A DNA stretch of 6,531 nucleotides from Sediminibacterium sp. (GTDB lineage: Bacteria; Bacteroidota; Bacteroidia; Chitinophagales; Chitinophagaceae): assembly GCA_028288645.1 (NCBI GenBank), contig JAQBNJ010000059.1, positions 1 to 6,531 of the forward strand, read 5' to 3'. Positions 1-6,027 of the stretch are shown piece by piece. Below the pieces are notes generated by a model. It worked only from the letters and a program-made list of their open reading frames with translations. It was not told the origin of the DNA and ran no database searches. Numbering within the stretch: the first letter of the stretch is position 1; every line of letters begins with the position of its first letter. The translations under genes and the position numbers were made by a program.

Positions 1-69
1 GCTATGCGATGCCAGTGAAAAACACAGCAGGAGAGCGGCAAGGATTGTTTTTCGCAAAACAGTTTTCAT
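1..69 (-). CDS. N-terminal fragment of an exported protein (signal peptide only)
   Basis: Reading the minus strand from the ATG at 69-67, an open frame of exactly 23 codons runs off the left edge of the window. The visible protein begins MKTVLRKTILAALLLC and continues FSLASHS. This is a classical signal peptide: basic residues at 2-7 (K2, R6, K7), a hydrophobic core at about 8-19, and a small-residue region (S-L-A-S) where signal peptidase I could cut. The cysteine at position 16 lies inside the hydrophobic core without a good lipobox, so a secreted or periplasmic protein is more likely than a lipoprotein. The gene diverges from the response-regulator gene at 211, with a 141-bp gap. The mature protein is outside the window, so its function cannot be told. 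Confidence 0.6.
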   Translation of the reverse strand, partial: MKTVLRKTILAALLLCFSLASHS

Positions 70-210
70 GAGGTTAGATCGGTTGTTTTTTGAAATTAGA
101 CAATTTTATTATTTGTGAGCCGGGCGATATCATAAAAATGAGATAAAATCCTGTTACCCTAAAGCTTTTACAGGCAGGCAGGTAAACCAATCAATTCTTT
201 ATATACATTT
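70..210. promoter_or_regulatory. Divergent intergenic region between exported protein and response regulator
   Basis: This 141-bp A/T-rich gap must hold the promoters of both divergent genes. I could not find a convincing Bacteroidota -33 TTG / -7 TAnnTTTG pair. The closest plus-strand match is TATTATTTG at 107-115, which has three instead of two bases between TA and TTTG and an incorrect distance to the nearest upstream TTTG. A short CAGG-CAGG-CAGG run lies at 171-182. There is no Shine-Dalgarno sequence ahead of either start. Confidence 0.4.
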
Positions 211-672
211 ATGCATACATCAGCCGAACCAAAACTATTTATCTTGACAGACCTACCCGACACCATCGTAATAAGGCCGGTTATTATGATAGATGATGAT
301 CCAGAGGACCTGGATATGGCCACTGAATTGGTTAAACAATTACATTTCCCCAACAGGTTCATTCGTTTTTCCGAACCGCTTACTGCCTTATTATTTTTGC
401 AACAACAGGATGACCTGCCGATGTTCATTATCTGTGATGTGAACATGCCGAAAATGGATGGCTTTGAATTGCGTACCGAATTGCTCAAATATCCCGGCCT
501 GGAAAAAATTCCTTTTTTCTTTCTTTCCACTTCTAAAAGTCCGGGCGAGACGGTACTTGCACAGGAATGCAAAGCAGACGGGTATTATCAAAAAGCCGGT
601 ACATTCCTGGAACAGGAAAAAATATTTGACCAGATGTTCGTAGCAGCGAAAGAGATCTGGGAGAACAGGTAA
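211..672 (+). CDS. Single-domain response regulator (CheY-like receiver protein)
   Basis: The 153-residue product is one receiver (REC) domain with no output domain. Visible hallmarks are the acidic pocket in IMIDDDPEDL (D28-D30), the phospho-acceptor aspartate D76 in CDVNMPKMDG, the switch hydroxyls S106/T107 in FFLSTS, and the conserved lysine K128 in YYQKAG. A stand-alone receiver normally relays phosphate from a histidine kinase to a partner protein or controls phosphate flow in a phosphorelay. No kinase is visible here. The N-terminus carries about 22 residues before the first beta strand, longer than usual. ATG 211 is the first good start, a TTG at 244 is possible, and the ATG at 286 would remove the first strand, so I kept 211. 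The stop is followed after one base by the heptad-repeat element. Family assignment is firm; pathway is unknown. Confidence 0.9.
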   Translation: MHTSAEPKLFILTDLPDTIVIRPVIMIDDDPEDLDMATELVKQLHFPNRFIRFSEPLTALLFLQQQDDLPMFIICDVNMPKMDGFELRTELLKYPGLEKIPFFFLSTSKSPGETVLAQECKADGYYQKAGTFLEQEKIFDQMFVAAKEIWENR

Positions 673-673
673 G

Positions 674-806
674 GCAAGCTGCGAGCTATGAGCCTTGAGC
701 TGCGAGCCGGCAGTGAGGGCCACCGTTAACCCATTTTTTCGGGCTGCGAGACGGCACTATATGCCACAGTCGGCAAACAGCTCGTAGCTCACAGCTTGCT
801 CCGAGT
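674..806. repeat. Heptad GAGCT-type intergenic repeat forming an imperfect inverted repeat
   Basis: Five consecutive 7-base units follow the response-regulator stop: gcaagct, gcgagct, atgagcc, ttgagct, gcgagcc (674-708), consensus NNGAGCY. The right end (780-799, reading on to about 806) carries the same units in reverse complement. Arms 674-693 and 780-799 match at 18 of 20 positions. Weaker pairing continues inward (gccggcagtg at 706-715 versus cacagtcggc near 765-774), and a further gggctgcgag copy lies at 741-750. The unit contains the self-complementary AGCT, so the RNA could fold in several registers. It resembles short intergenic repeats that I associate with Bacteroidota genomes. It may end transcription or stabilise the upstream mRNA; this is inference. 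Confidence 0.75.
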
Positions 807-931
807 TTACCGAATCTATTCCCTGTTTACCGAATAACCAATTCATACCCGCATATCTGCGTCTTCACAAACAGCGATTTGTGTGTTTTTATATTAACAT
901 TGCGTTTTCCCCAAATTAAAACTATTAAGTA
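807..931 (+). promoter_or_regulatory. Leader region upstream of the M1 peptidase gene
   Basis: These 125 bp between the heptad repeat and the peptidase start must hold its promoter. A near -7 match, TAACATTG at 895-902 (consensus TAnnTTTG, one mismatch), exists, but the nearest TTTG (878-881) is only 13 bp away, short of the usual 19-21, so I do not call it a promoter. The sequence just before the ATG is A/T-rich with no Shine-Dalgarno sequence, as is normal in this phylum. Confidence 0.3.
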
Positions 932-2950
932 ATGAAATTATCATTCATGGCGTCGCTATCGCTGGCGCTCATCGCAGGTATTACTACTGCCGATGCACAA
1001 CGGAGAGGAGGCGGCGAAACGGTTGATCCGAATGCACCGGCAACCAAATACAGTTATTATGATGCATTTGCACCGTTCTTTTACAGCAAAAATGGTGGTG
1101 AATACCGTGCTGCAACAGGTGAACCGGGACCCAAATACTGGCAGAACCGCGCCGACTACCAGTTAGCCGCTAAACTGAATGATGAGGCCAACGAGATCAC
1201 CGGCACGGAAGTGGTGACCTATACCAATAACAGCCCGTTAAAAATGAGTTTTGTATGGATGCAGCTCGACCAGAATCTTTTCAAACAGGATTCGCGCGGA
1301 AGCATGATCGTTCCGGTCGCCGGCAGCCGCAATGGCGGACGCGGGCAGGTATTTGATGCAGGATACAAGATCAAATCAGTAAAAGTAGTAACCGGTACCA
1401 CCAATGTGGCCACTGATGTAAAATACCTGGTACAGGATACCCGTATGCAGGTGTTCCTGCCAAAAGAACTGGCTGCCAACGGCGCAGTATTAAAACTGAA
1501 GATTGAATATTCATTCATATCGCCTGATTACGGCTCGGATCGTATGGGGATTATGAAAACAAAGAATGGCAAGATCTTCACCATTGCACAATGGTACCCG
1601 CGTATGTGTGTGTTTGATGATGTGATGGGATGGAACACTTTACCTTATACCGGCCCCGGTGAGTTCTACCTGGAGTATGGTGATTTTGATATCAGCATTA
1701 CAGCACAGGCAAAAGACATCGTGGTTTGCTCGGGTGAACTGCTGAATCCACAGGAAGTGTATACACCCGCGCAGGTAAAACGTTGGGCAGAAGCAGAGAA
1801 AAGTGAAAAGACCGTTGTAATACGCGGTGATAATGAAGTGACTGATCCTGCATCGCGCCCTTCGGGAAAAGAAATGCTTACCTGGCACTTTAAAATAAAG
1901 AATGCGCGTGATGCTTCATGGGCAGCTTCGCCGGCTTTTGTGATTGATGCTGCAAAAATGGTTTTGCCGAGTGGTAAAAAATCAATCGCTATCTCTGCCT
2001 ATCCTGTAGAAAGTGATACAGCTGCAAATGGCGGATGGAAACGTTCAACTGAATTTGTAAAAAGATCGCTTGAATATAATTCAGGCAAATGGTTCGAATA
2101 TCCTTACCCCGCAGCAACTGCTGTAGCGGGAACACCGGGCGGTATGGAATATCCCGGTATTGTATTCTGTGGAGCACGTAGCGGCGGCCGCAGTTTGTGG
2201 AGTGTGAATGACCACGAGTTCGGCCATACCTGGTTCCCGATGATTGTTGGTTCCAATGAACGTTTATATGGTTGGATGGATGAAGGGTTCAATACATTCA
2301 TAAACACTTTATCTACGGCCAATTTCAACAACGGTGAATTCAAATCAAGGCAGGCGCCTAATTTCCAGCAAATAGCAGTTGCACAAACAGCTCCGACATT
2401 GGAGCCCATCCTCAGCAATGGCGCCGACAACCTGAAAGAAAGGAATAACGGTACATTGTTATATAGTAAACCAAGTAACGGGCTCGTATTGTTGCGCGAA
2501 CAGATATTAGGCCCTGAACGTTTTGATTTTGCTTTTAAAACCTATATCAACCGTTGGGCATTCAAACATCCTACACCGGATGATTTCTTCCGTACGATAG
2601 AGAATGCAGCAGGGGAGAGCCTTCAATGGTTCTGGCGCGGCTGGTTCGTAAATAACTGGCGCCTGGATGTTTCTGTACGTGGTGTGAAATATGTTGACAG
2701 CACTAATTTTGCCAAAGGAGCGCTGATCACATTAGATAACCTGGAGAAAATGGCTATGCCTGTTATACTTGAGATCAAAACCAAGAGTGGTAAAACAGAT
2801 CGCGTAAAATTACCTGCCGAGATCTGGGAGAGAAATGTAAGCTGGACATTCAAATATCCTTCAACAGAAGAGATCGAATCAGTTACCTATGATCCTGATA
2901 AATCATTACCTGATTTTAACGGAACCAATAACGTCTGGACAAAGAAATAA
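932..2950 (+). CDS. Secreted M1-family zinc metallopeptidase (aminopeptidase-like)
   Basis: The 672-residue protein starts with a signal peptide (M1 to about Q23, cleavage probable after ADAQ, before RRGGG), so it acts outside the cytoplasm. The M1 zinc site is complete: H428-E-F-G-H432, then 18 residues, then E451 in GWMDEGF. The upstream exopeptidase motif appears as GGMEYP (403-408), with Tyr where classical members have Asn (GAMEN). Y511 in LLYSKPSNG is the likely transition-state tyrosine. An N-terminal beta-sandwich (about 60-300) precedes the thermolysin-like domain, and a helical segment with WFWRGWF ends in a beta-rich C-terminus. M1 enzymes remove N-terminal residues from peptides; a role in nutrient peptide use is inferred. 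No type IX secretion C-terminal domain is evident. The gene appears monocistronic and meets the minus-strand block head-on. Confidence 0.93.
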   Translation: MKLSFMASLSLALIAGITTADAQRRGGGETVDPNAPATKYSYYDAFAPFFYSKNGGEYRAATGEPGPKYWQNRADYQLAAKLNDEANEITGTEVVTYTNNSPLKMSFVWMQLDQNLFKQDSRGSMIVPVAGSRNGGRGQVFDAGYKIKSVKVVTGTTNVATDVKYLVQDTRMQVFLPKELAANGAVLKLKIEYSFISPDYGSDRMGIMKTKNGKIFTIAQWYPRMCVFDDVMGWNTLPYTGPGEFYLEYGDFDISITAQAKDIVVCSGELLNPQEVYTPAQVKRWAEAEKSEKTVVIRGDNEVTDPASRPSGKEMLTWHFKIKNARDASWAASPAFVIDAAKMVLPSGKKSIAISAYPVESDTAANGGWKRSTEFVKRSLEYNSGKWFEYPYPAATAVAGTPGGMEYPGIVFCGARSGGRSLWSVNDHEFGHTWFPMIVGSNERLYGWMDEGFNTFINTLSTANFNNGEFKSRQAPNFQQIAVAQTAPTLEPILSNGADNLKERNNGTLLYSKPSNGLVLLREQILGPERFDFAFKTYINRWAFKHPTPDDFFRTIENAAGESLQWFWRGWFVNNWRLDVSVRGVKYVDSTNFAKGALITLDNLEKMAMPVILEIKTKSGKTDRVKLPAEIWERNVSWTFKYPSTEEIESVTYDPDKSLPDFNGTNNVWTKK

Positions 2951-2955
2951 AATAA

Positions 2956-3119
2956 GAAACGTCATTTCGGCAATGCATTGCTGTATGGTAAACACGAATT
3001 TTTTAAACACGAATTACACGAATTTTCACGAACTAAACTCGAATAGCAGAACCTAATTCGTTTTAATTCGTGTAATTCGTGTTTAAAAAATTCGTATTAG
3101 CATACCGAAATGACGTTTC
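2956..3119. repeat. Large imperfect palindrome with CACGAATT repeats between convergent genes
   Basis: The outer arms 2956-2970 and 3105-3119 are perfect reverse complements over 15 bp (gaaacgtcatttcgg). The inner arms 2994-3024 and 3065-3095 are perfect over 31 bp. The segments between them also pair partly (tatggtaa versus tatgctaa). The loop is 40 bases (3025-3064). The inner arms consist of repeated cacgaatt/acacgaatt units separated by tttta. An extra perfect 12-bp palindrome, gcaatgcattgc (2970-2981), sits only in the left arm. The element starts 5 bp after the peptidase stop and ends 12 bp before the stop of the converging small gene. In either direction its transcript would make a very stable hairpin, so it can serve as a bidirectional terminator. 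It could equally be a non-autonomous mobile repeat; no target duplication is obvious. Confidence 0.85.
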
Positions 3120-3131
3120 ATTTTTCTATTA

Positions 3132-3317
3132 CTACTTTTTAGATGATGCCTGTTTTCCTTTACTATGCATTTCTTTTTTATTATGCGTAGTATCGGTTCC
3201 TTTCCAATCCTGTTCTTCATTATTACGGCTGTCCATATCATCCCTTATCTCGGGCCTTGGTTTGTGTGAGTGGCCCTGTTTGCTTTGCATGTTGTTGGTG
3301 CTTCTTGAGGTTTTCAT
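3132..3317 (-). CDS. Small highly polar disordered protein (61 aa), hypothetical
   Basis: The ATG is at 3317-3315 and the TAG at 3134-3132. The 61 residues are almost wholly polar: there is no Leu, Val, Phe, Tyr or Cys, only one Ile, and abundant Lys, Ser, Asn, His and Asp/Glu. It begins MKTSRSTNNM and ends GKQASSKK. No domain is recognisable and the chain should be intrinsically disordered, like hydrophilin-type stress proteins. It lies 41 bp downstream of the DUF892 gene on the same strand, so co-transcription is likely. The same-strand position, tight packing against the palindrome and composition shared with its stress-type neighbours support it as a real gene. A long opposite-strand frame across the same bases looks spurious. 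Function unknown. Confidence 0.6.
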   Translation of the reverse strand: MKTSRSTNNMQSKQGHSHKPRPEIRDDMDSRNNEEQDWKGTDTTHNKKEMHSKGKQASSKK

Positions 3318-3358
3318 ATTGATCTTTTTAGAGTATGTGAATTAATAATCGGTTCATG

Positions 3359-4030
3359 CTACGACATAGACGCAGTGGATGTTGCATACTGGCCATTCCT
3401 TCTTTCCGGGCTCATGTCTTCTCCGTTTCTTTCCTCATTGTCTTCCTCATCAGCCATCGGGTTAACGGAAAATTCTGCAATGCGGGTCAAATGGTGATCG
3501 GTGTCTTCTTCTTCCCACAATGTTTTCTCAAGTAAGTTGGCTATATCATCTTTATCCATTGTTCTTGCCAGTTGTACCATGCTTCCATAGGTAGCTATCT
3601 CATAATGCTCCACTTTTTGTGCAGCGATAATAAGGCCTACATCACGCGTCATGGTTCCTTCTTTGGTTTCTTTGATGATTGATCTCGCTTCTTCCACAAG
3701 GCCGCTCATGGCCTCACATTTTTTAGATTCGGGTACTTTGCCTAATAACCTGAATGCTTTTTCCAGTCGCGATACATGTTTTTGCGTAGCCAACAGGTGA
3801 TCTTCAAAAGCATCCTGTAACTCATCGGTAGTAGCTGCTTTTTGCATTTCAGGTAACGCTTCCACCAGGTGTTTCTCTGCCCAGTAAATATCCTTCATCA
3901 TATCCATGAAGAATTTTTCAAGCAACGGTGGTGTTGATCTCCTTTTTTGCAGACCATCATTATTTTGGGATGTATTTTTTGCGCCTGTATTTGTGGTGCT
4001 GCTTTTTTTTGCACCTTGGTCGTTTTTCAT
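3359..4030 (-). CDS. DUF892 / YciF-like ferritin-fold stress protein
   Basis: The product is 223 residues from ATG 4030-4028; an in-frame TTG at 4039 is possible but the ATG is preferred. Residues 1-35 are a Ser/Thr/Asn/Lys-rich flexible leader. Residues 36-190 form the DUF892 four-helix ferritin-like domain: IYWAEKHLVEALPEM (48-62), FEDHLLATQKHVSRLE (75-90), CEAMSGLVEEA (105-115), AAQKVEHYEIATYG (136-149) and EEEDTDHH (173-180). Candidate metal ligands are E52, H85, E141, H142, E144, E174/E175 and H179. Family members such as E. coli YciF are linked to osmotic and general stress but lack a firmly known reaction. The tail (193-223) is acidic (ADEEDNEERNGED) and includes MSPERR, which resembles part of a KGG motif. 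It lies 66 bp after the KGG gene and 41 bp before the small polar gene. Confidence 0.9.
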   Translation of the reverse strand: MKNDQGAKKSSTTNTGAKNTSQNNDGLQKRRSTPPLLEKFFMDMMKDIYWAEKHLVEALPEMQKAATTDELQDAFEDHLLATQKHVSRLEKAFRLLGKVPESKKCEAMSGLVEEARSIIKETKEGTMTRDVGLIIAAQKVEHYEIATYGSMVQLARTMDKDDIANLLEKTLWEEEDTDHHLTRIAEFSVNPMADEEDNEERNGEDMSPERRNGQYATSTASMS

Positions 4031-4064
4031 AGTTAACAATTTTACGATGAAAAGAATAAGTCCA

Positions 4065-4083
4065 CCCCAACGGTATCGTGGGG
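4065..4083 (-). other. GC-rich short hairpin in the spacer between KGG and DUF892 genes
   Basis: In the 66-bp spacer, cccca (4065-4069) pairs with tgggg (4079-4083) and a further CG/CG step is possible with one bulged base. It stands out in an A/T-rich spacer. No T-tract follows it on the minus strand, so it is not a clear terminator. It could adjust the ratio of the two products by mRNA processing, but this is weak. Confidence 0.25.
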
Positions 4084-4096
4084 GCGGGCCATATCG

Positions 4097-4888
4097 TTAG
4101 CGGTTCTCGTGAGATGTCCTGCCACCCTGGCTAGCCAGCTCCTGTCTTCTTTCTTTACTCATAGATCCAAAACCCAGGCGTGAACGACGGGGAGAGGCAT
4201 TGCTGTTTGCATCCTGCCTGCTGCTATCGCGGTTCCAGAGATTCCGGTAATCGTTACTGTTTCCATAACTGTTCCCGTCACGGTTGGTATTTCCATAGCT
4301 GTTGCTTCCGTAATTAGTATTGCGGTTGGCCAGCCTGTGAGCATTGTTCAGGTTTTCATTATAACCGTCGCGGGTGCTCAATCTTCCACCATAATCACCT
4401 TCCTCATCTTCCGGGAAATCATTTTGTGAATTGTAATAGGAATCGTTACGGTTGTTTTGCCAATCGCCGTAGCCACCATCCTGCGGATAGCGCCCATTGT
4501 TTTCCCGTCTGAAATCATTACGGCTACGCGATGCATACTCATTGCTGCCTCTGCTGTAACTGTCAGAATCCAGGTTACCCGTACTGCGGTTGTTGTTGTC
4601 GATGCCGCGGTTTCCCCAATTCGAGCCATTGTCGTTCCAGCCTGACCGGTGATTGCTCCATTCCCTGCTGTGTCCATCATTTGCATAACGGTTGTTATTG
4701 TTGCTGTCATTTCTCCTCTCGGTATGGTCACTTTCCGGTTCGCCCTGCCCGCGATAATCCGTGTCATCGCGCTCAAAGCGGTAGCGGTCACTGTAACTGG
4801 TTCTCGGCTCGTAACCGCGGCCTTCATTGGAATAATCTTCCGGGCTGCGGTAACCATTGTCGCCTCCGGTTCTTCTTGTACTTCGCAT
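4097..4888 (-). CDS. Disordered Arg/Asn/Tyr-rich protein with C-terminal KGG stress motif
   Basis: The 263-residue protein has two parts. Residues 1-236 are low-complexity and rich in Asn, Arg, Gly, Ser, Asp and Tyr, with short quasi-repeats such as SYGNTN / SYGNSN. By my count there are 39 Arg but a single Lys, about 19 Tyr, 5 Trp, one Ile and no Val or Cys. Residues 237-263 hold one KGG-type motif, LGFGSMSKERRQELASQGG, matching the stress-induced acidophilic repeat family seen in YciG, YmdF and GsiB. Most KGG proteins are short and built of this motif alone, so the long disordered extension is unusual. No signal peptide is present, so it should be cytoplasmic. It is the first gene of a probable minus-strand operon with the DUF892 and small polar genes. 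Other frames over this region are long open only because of its composition. A stress-protective role is inferred. Confidence 0.82.
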   Translation of the reverse strand: MRSTRRTGGDNGYRSPEDYSNEGRGYEPRTSYSDRYRFERDDTDYRGQGEPESDHTERRNDSNNNNRYANDGHSREWSNHRSGWNDNGSNWGNRGIDNNNRSTGNLDSDSYSRGSNEYASRSRNDFRRENNGRYPQDGGYGDWQNNRNDSYYNSQNDFPEDEEGDYGGRLSTRDGYNENLNNAHRLANRNTNYGSNSYGNTNRDGNSYGNSNDYRNLWNRDSSRQDANSNASPRRSRLGFGSMSKERRQELASQGGRTSHENR

Positions 4889-5199
4889 AAAATTTGATTT
4901 AGATTAAAAAAATATGGTAAGCGGATAATTGGCAAAAAAAGCGTGCCCCTGTTGGGATTACCAATGTCGCTGATAAACGAAATGGATGAAGCATTTTTTC
5001 CTCAAACCAACACAGGGTGAAGCCTGTTGTGTAGAAAAAAATGCATGTAGCTTTTAGAAAAGTACCGGGCCAGTACTATGCTTTTTTTATTTTTTAAGAA
5101 AGAATTATTGGAGCGCTTAAAGTCACGGGCATATTTGAAAGACAAAAAATAAAAACTCGTATGGCACAACTTTTTATCGGTAATTAAAAACAAAATATT
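4889..5199. promoter_or_regulatory. 311-bp divergent regulatory region between the KGG operon and second DUF892 gene
   Basis: No gene is supported here. The region must contain both divergent promoters. Two weak hairpins are visible: acacagg (5010-5016) with cctgttgt (5023-5030, one bulge), and agtac (5061-5065) with gtact (5073-5077) followed after four bases by T7 at 5082-5088, which could be a weak plus-strand attenuator. Long A and T runs occur throughout. I found no clear -33/-7 pair for the minus-strand operon. Both DUF892-linked units share this region, so joint control is possible. Confidence 0.5.
5107..5137 (+). promoter_or_regulatory. Candidate Bacteroidota-type sigma promoter for the second DUF892 gene
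   Basis: A -33-like ATTG (5107-5110) is followed by 19 bp and then CATATTTG (5130-5137), which matches the Bacteroidota -7 consensus TAnnTTTG at five of six defined positions. The 19-bp spacing is typical. It predicts a transcription start near 5144 and a 5' leader of about 55 bases. It lies downstream of the possible attenuator hairpin at 5061-5088, so that hairpin would not be in this transcript. Confidence 0.4.
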
Positions 5200-5952
5200 A
5201 TGGAAAAGATCACCGATCTGCAGGAACTGTTAAAACATGAACTAAAGGACCTTTATTCAGCCGAAGTGCAAATGATCGAAGCCATCCCTAAAATGGCAGT
5301 GAAAGCTTCTAACAAGGAACTTAAAAATGCATTCAATGATCATTTAAGAGTAACGCTGGAACATCAGAAGCGTCTTGATGAGATCCAAAGTTTCTTTAAT
5401 GTAGAAAAAGTAAAAGAAACAAAAGGATTTTTTGCCAACCTGTTCAAAAGCAAAGAAGGCGAAGAACATTGCAAGGCAATGGAGGGATTGATAAAAGAAG
5501 CAAAAAGCCTTATGGAAGAAGATATGTCTCCCGAAGTAATGGACGCAGCGTTAATAGCTGCCGCACAAAAGATAGAGCATTATGAGATCAGCAGTTATGG
5601 TACGGCAAGGGCATTCGCTACCCAACTCGGATTTGGAAAAGTGGTAGATCTTTTATCTTCTACACTCGAAGAAGAATACATGGCGGATGATTCATTAACA
5701 GCACTCGCTGTAGGAAAACTTAATCGCAAGGCAGAGATAGGAGCGAAATTACCAGGCGTAAAACCCACCAAAGAAAATAGCAGGATTAAAGAAGATGCCG
5801 GATCTCCAAACACAACGCCGATAAAGAAAACGGGTAAGGTGATTAAAACAGCTGTTAAAACAGCTCCGCTAACGACTTTAACAAAGAAAGTGGCCAAACC
5901 CGTAGCTCCCAAAAAAGCAGCCAGGAAGACTGCAAAAAAAGCAAGTCAATAA
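5200..5952 (+). CDS. DUF892 / YciF-like ferritin-fold protein with lysine-rich H1-like tail
   Basis: The 250-residue product has a DUF892 domain at about 1-180: LYSAEVQMIEAIPKM (18-32), FNDHLRVTLEHQKRLDE (45-61), CKAMEGLIKEA (91-101), AAQKIEHYEISSYG (121-134) and LEEEYMADD (156-164). Candidate metal ligands are E22, H55, E126, H127, E129 and E158/E159. Compared with the paralogue at 3359-4030 it has about 16 extra residues (around 69-88, with GFFANLF). Residues 181-250 are a flexible tail. The last 42 (209-250) contain 13 Lys, one Arg and no acidic residue, with KPVAPKKAARKTAKKA, like histone H1 or the basic tails of some DNA-binding ferritin-fold proteins. DNA binding by the tail is therefore a reasonable inference. 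The start follows an A/T-rich leader without Shine-Dalgarno. An intrinsic terminator follows 21 bp after the stop. Confidence 0.92.
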   Translation: MEKITDLQELLKHELKDLYSAEVQMIEAIPKMAVKASNKELKNAFNDHLRVTLEHQKRLDEIQSFFNVEKVKETKGFFANLFKSKEGEEHCKAMEGLIKEAKSLMEEDMSPEVMDAALIAAAQKIEHYEISSYGTARAFATQLGFGKVVDLLSSTLEEEYMADDSLTALAVGKLNRKAEIGAKLPGVKPTKENSRIKEDAGSPNTTPIKKTGKVIKTAVKTAPLTTLTKKVAKPVAPKKAARKTAKKASQ

Positions 5953-5973
5953 TTTATACTGTCGCGTAATATG

Positions 5974-6003
5974 AAATGCCTGTTTCAGCAACAGGCATTT
6001 TTG
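5974..6003 (+). terminator. Rho-independent terminator after the second DUF892 gene
   Basis: A perfect 11-bp stem, aaatgcctgtt (5974-5984) with aacaggcattt (5990-6000), has a 5-base loop (tcagc) and runs into a T-tract at 5998-6002. It starts 21 bp after the TAA of the DUF892 gene and ends about 25 bp before the SemiSWEET start. Confidence 0.88.
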
Positions 6004-6027
6004 TTATCATTCCCGTAATCACCCGCC

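Noticed and set aside
244..274. TTGACA with TAATAA resembling a sigma-70 promoter inside the response-regulator 5' end
   Set aside because: The 19-bp spacing is poor, Bacteroidota do not use this consensus, and the following ATG would cut the receiver's first strand.
168..723. Two overlapping minus-strand open frames opposite the response regulator
   Set aside because: They are antisense to a clearly recognisable receiver domain, show no family motif, and one extends into the heptad repeat.
2956..3119. CACGAATT repeats as a CRISPR array
   Set aside because: Repeat units are about 8-15 bp with no unique spacers of constant length, and they form one nested inverted repeat.
3079..3345. Plus-strand 88-codon frame with hydrophobic Leu/Cys/Ser-rich product
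   Set aside because: It starts inside the palindrome arm and is antisense to the small polar gene. Its hydrophobicity is what the complement of a polar Lys/Asn/Ser-rich gene yields.
4457..4897. Plus-strand frames antisense to the KGG gene
   Set aside because: They have Val/Ile/Ala- or Cys-rich products typical of the complement of an Asn/Arg/Gly-rich gene, with no recognisable domain.
4378..4935. Minus-strand 185-codon frame overlapping the KGG gene in another phase
   Set aside because: Its Thr/Ala/Met/Ile-rich product is a frame-shifted reading of the low-complexity gene; the KGG motif fixes the true frame at 4097-4888.
5161..5187. Eight-codon frame (MAQLFIGN) just before the second DUF892 gene as a leader peptide
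   Set aside because: It is too short to support, and has no regulatory codon run or linked alternative hairpins.
5002..5193. Minus-strand 63-codon frame in the divergent region
   Set aside because: It covers hairpins, A/T runs and the candidate promoter; composition is that of random A/T-rich sequence and no motif is seen.
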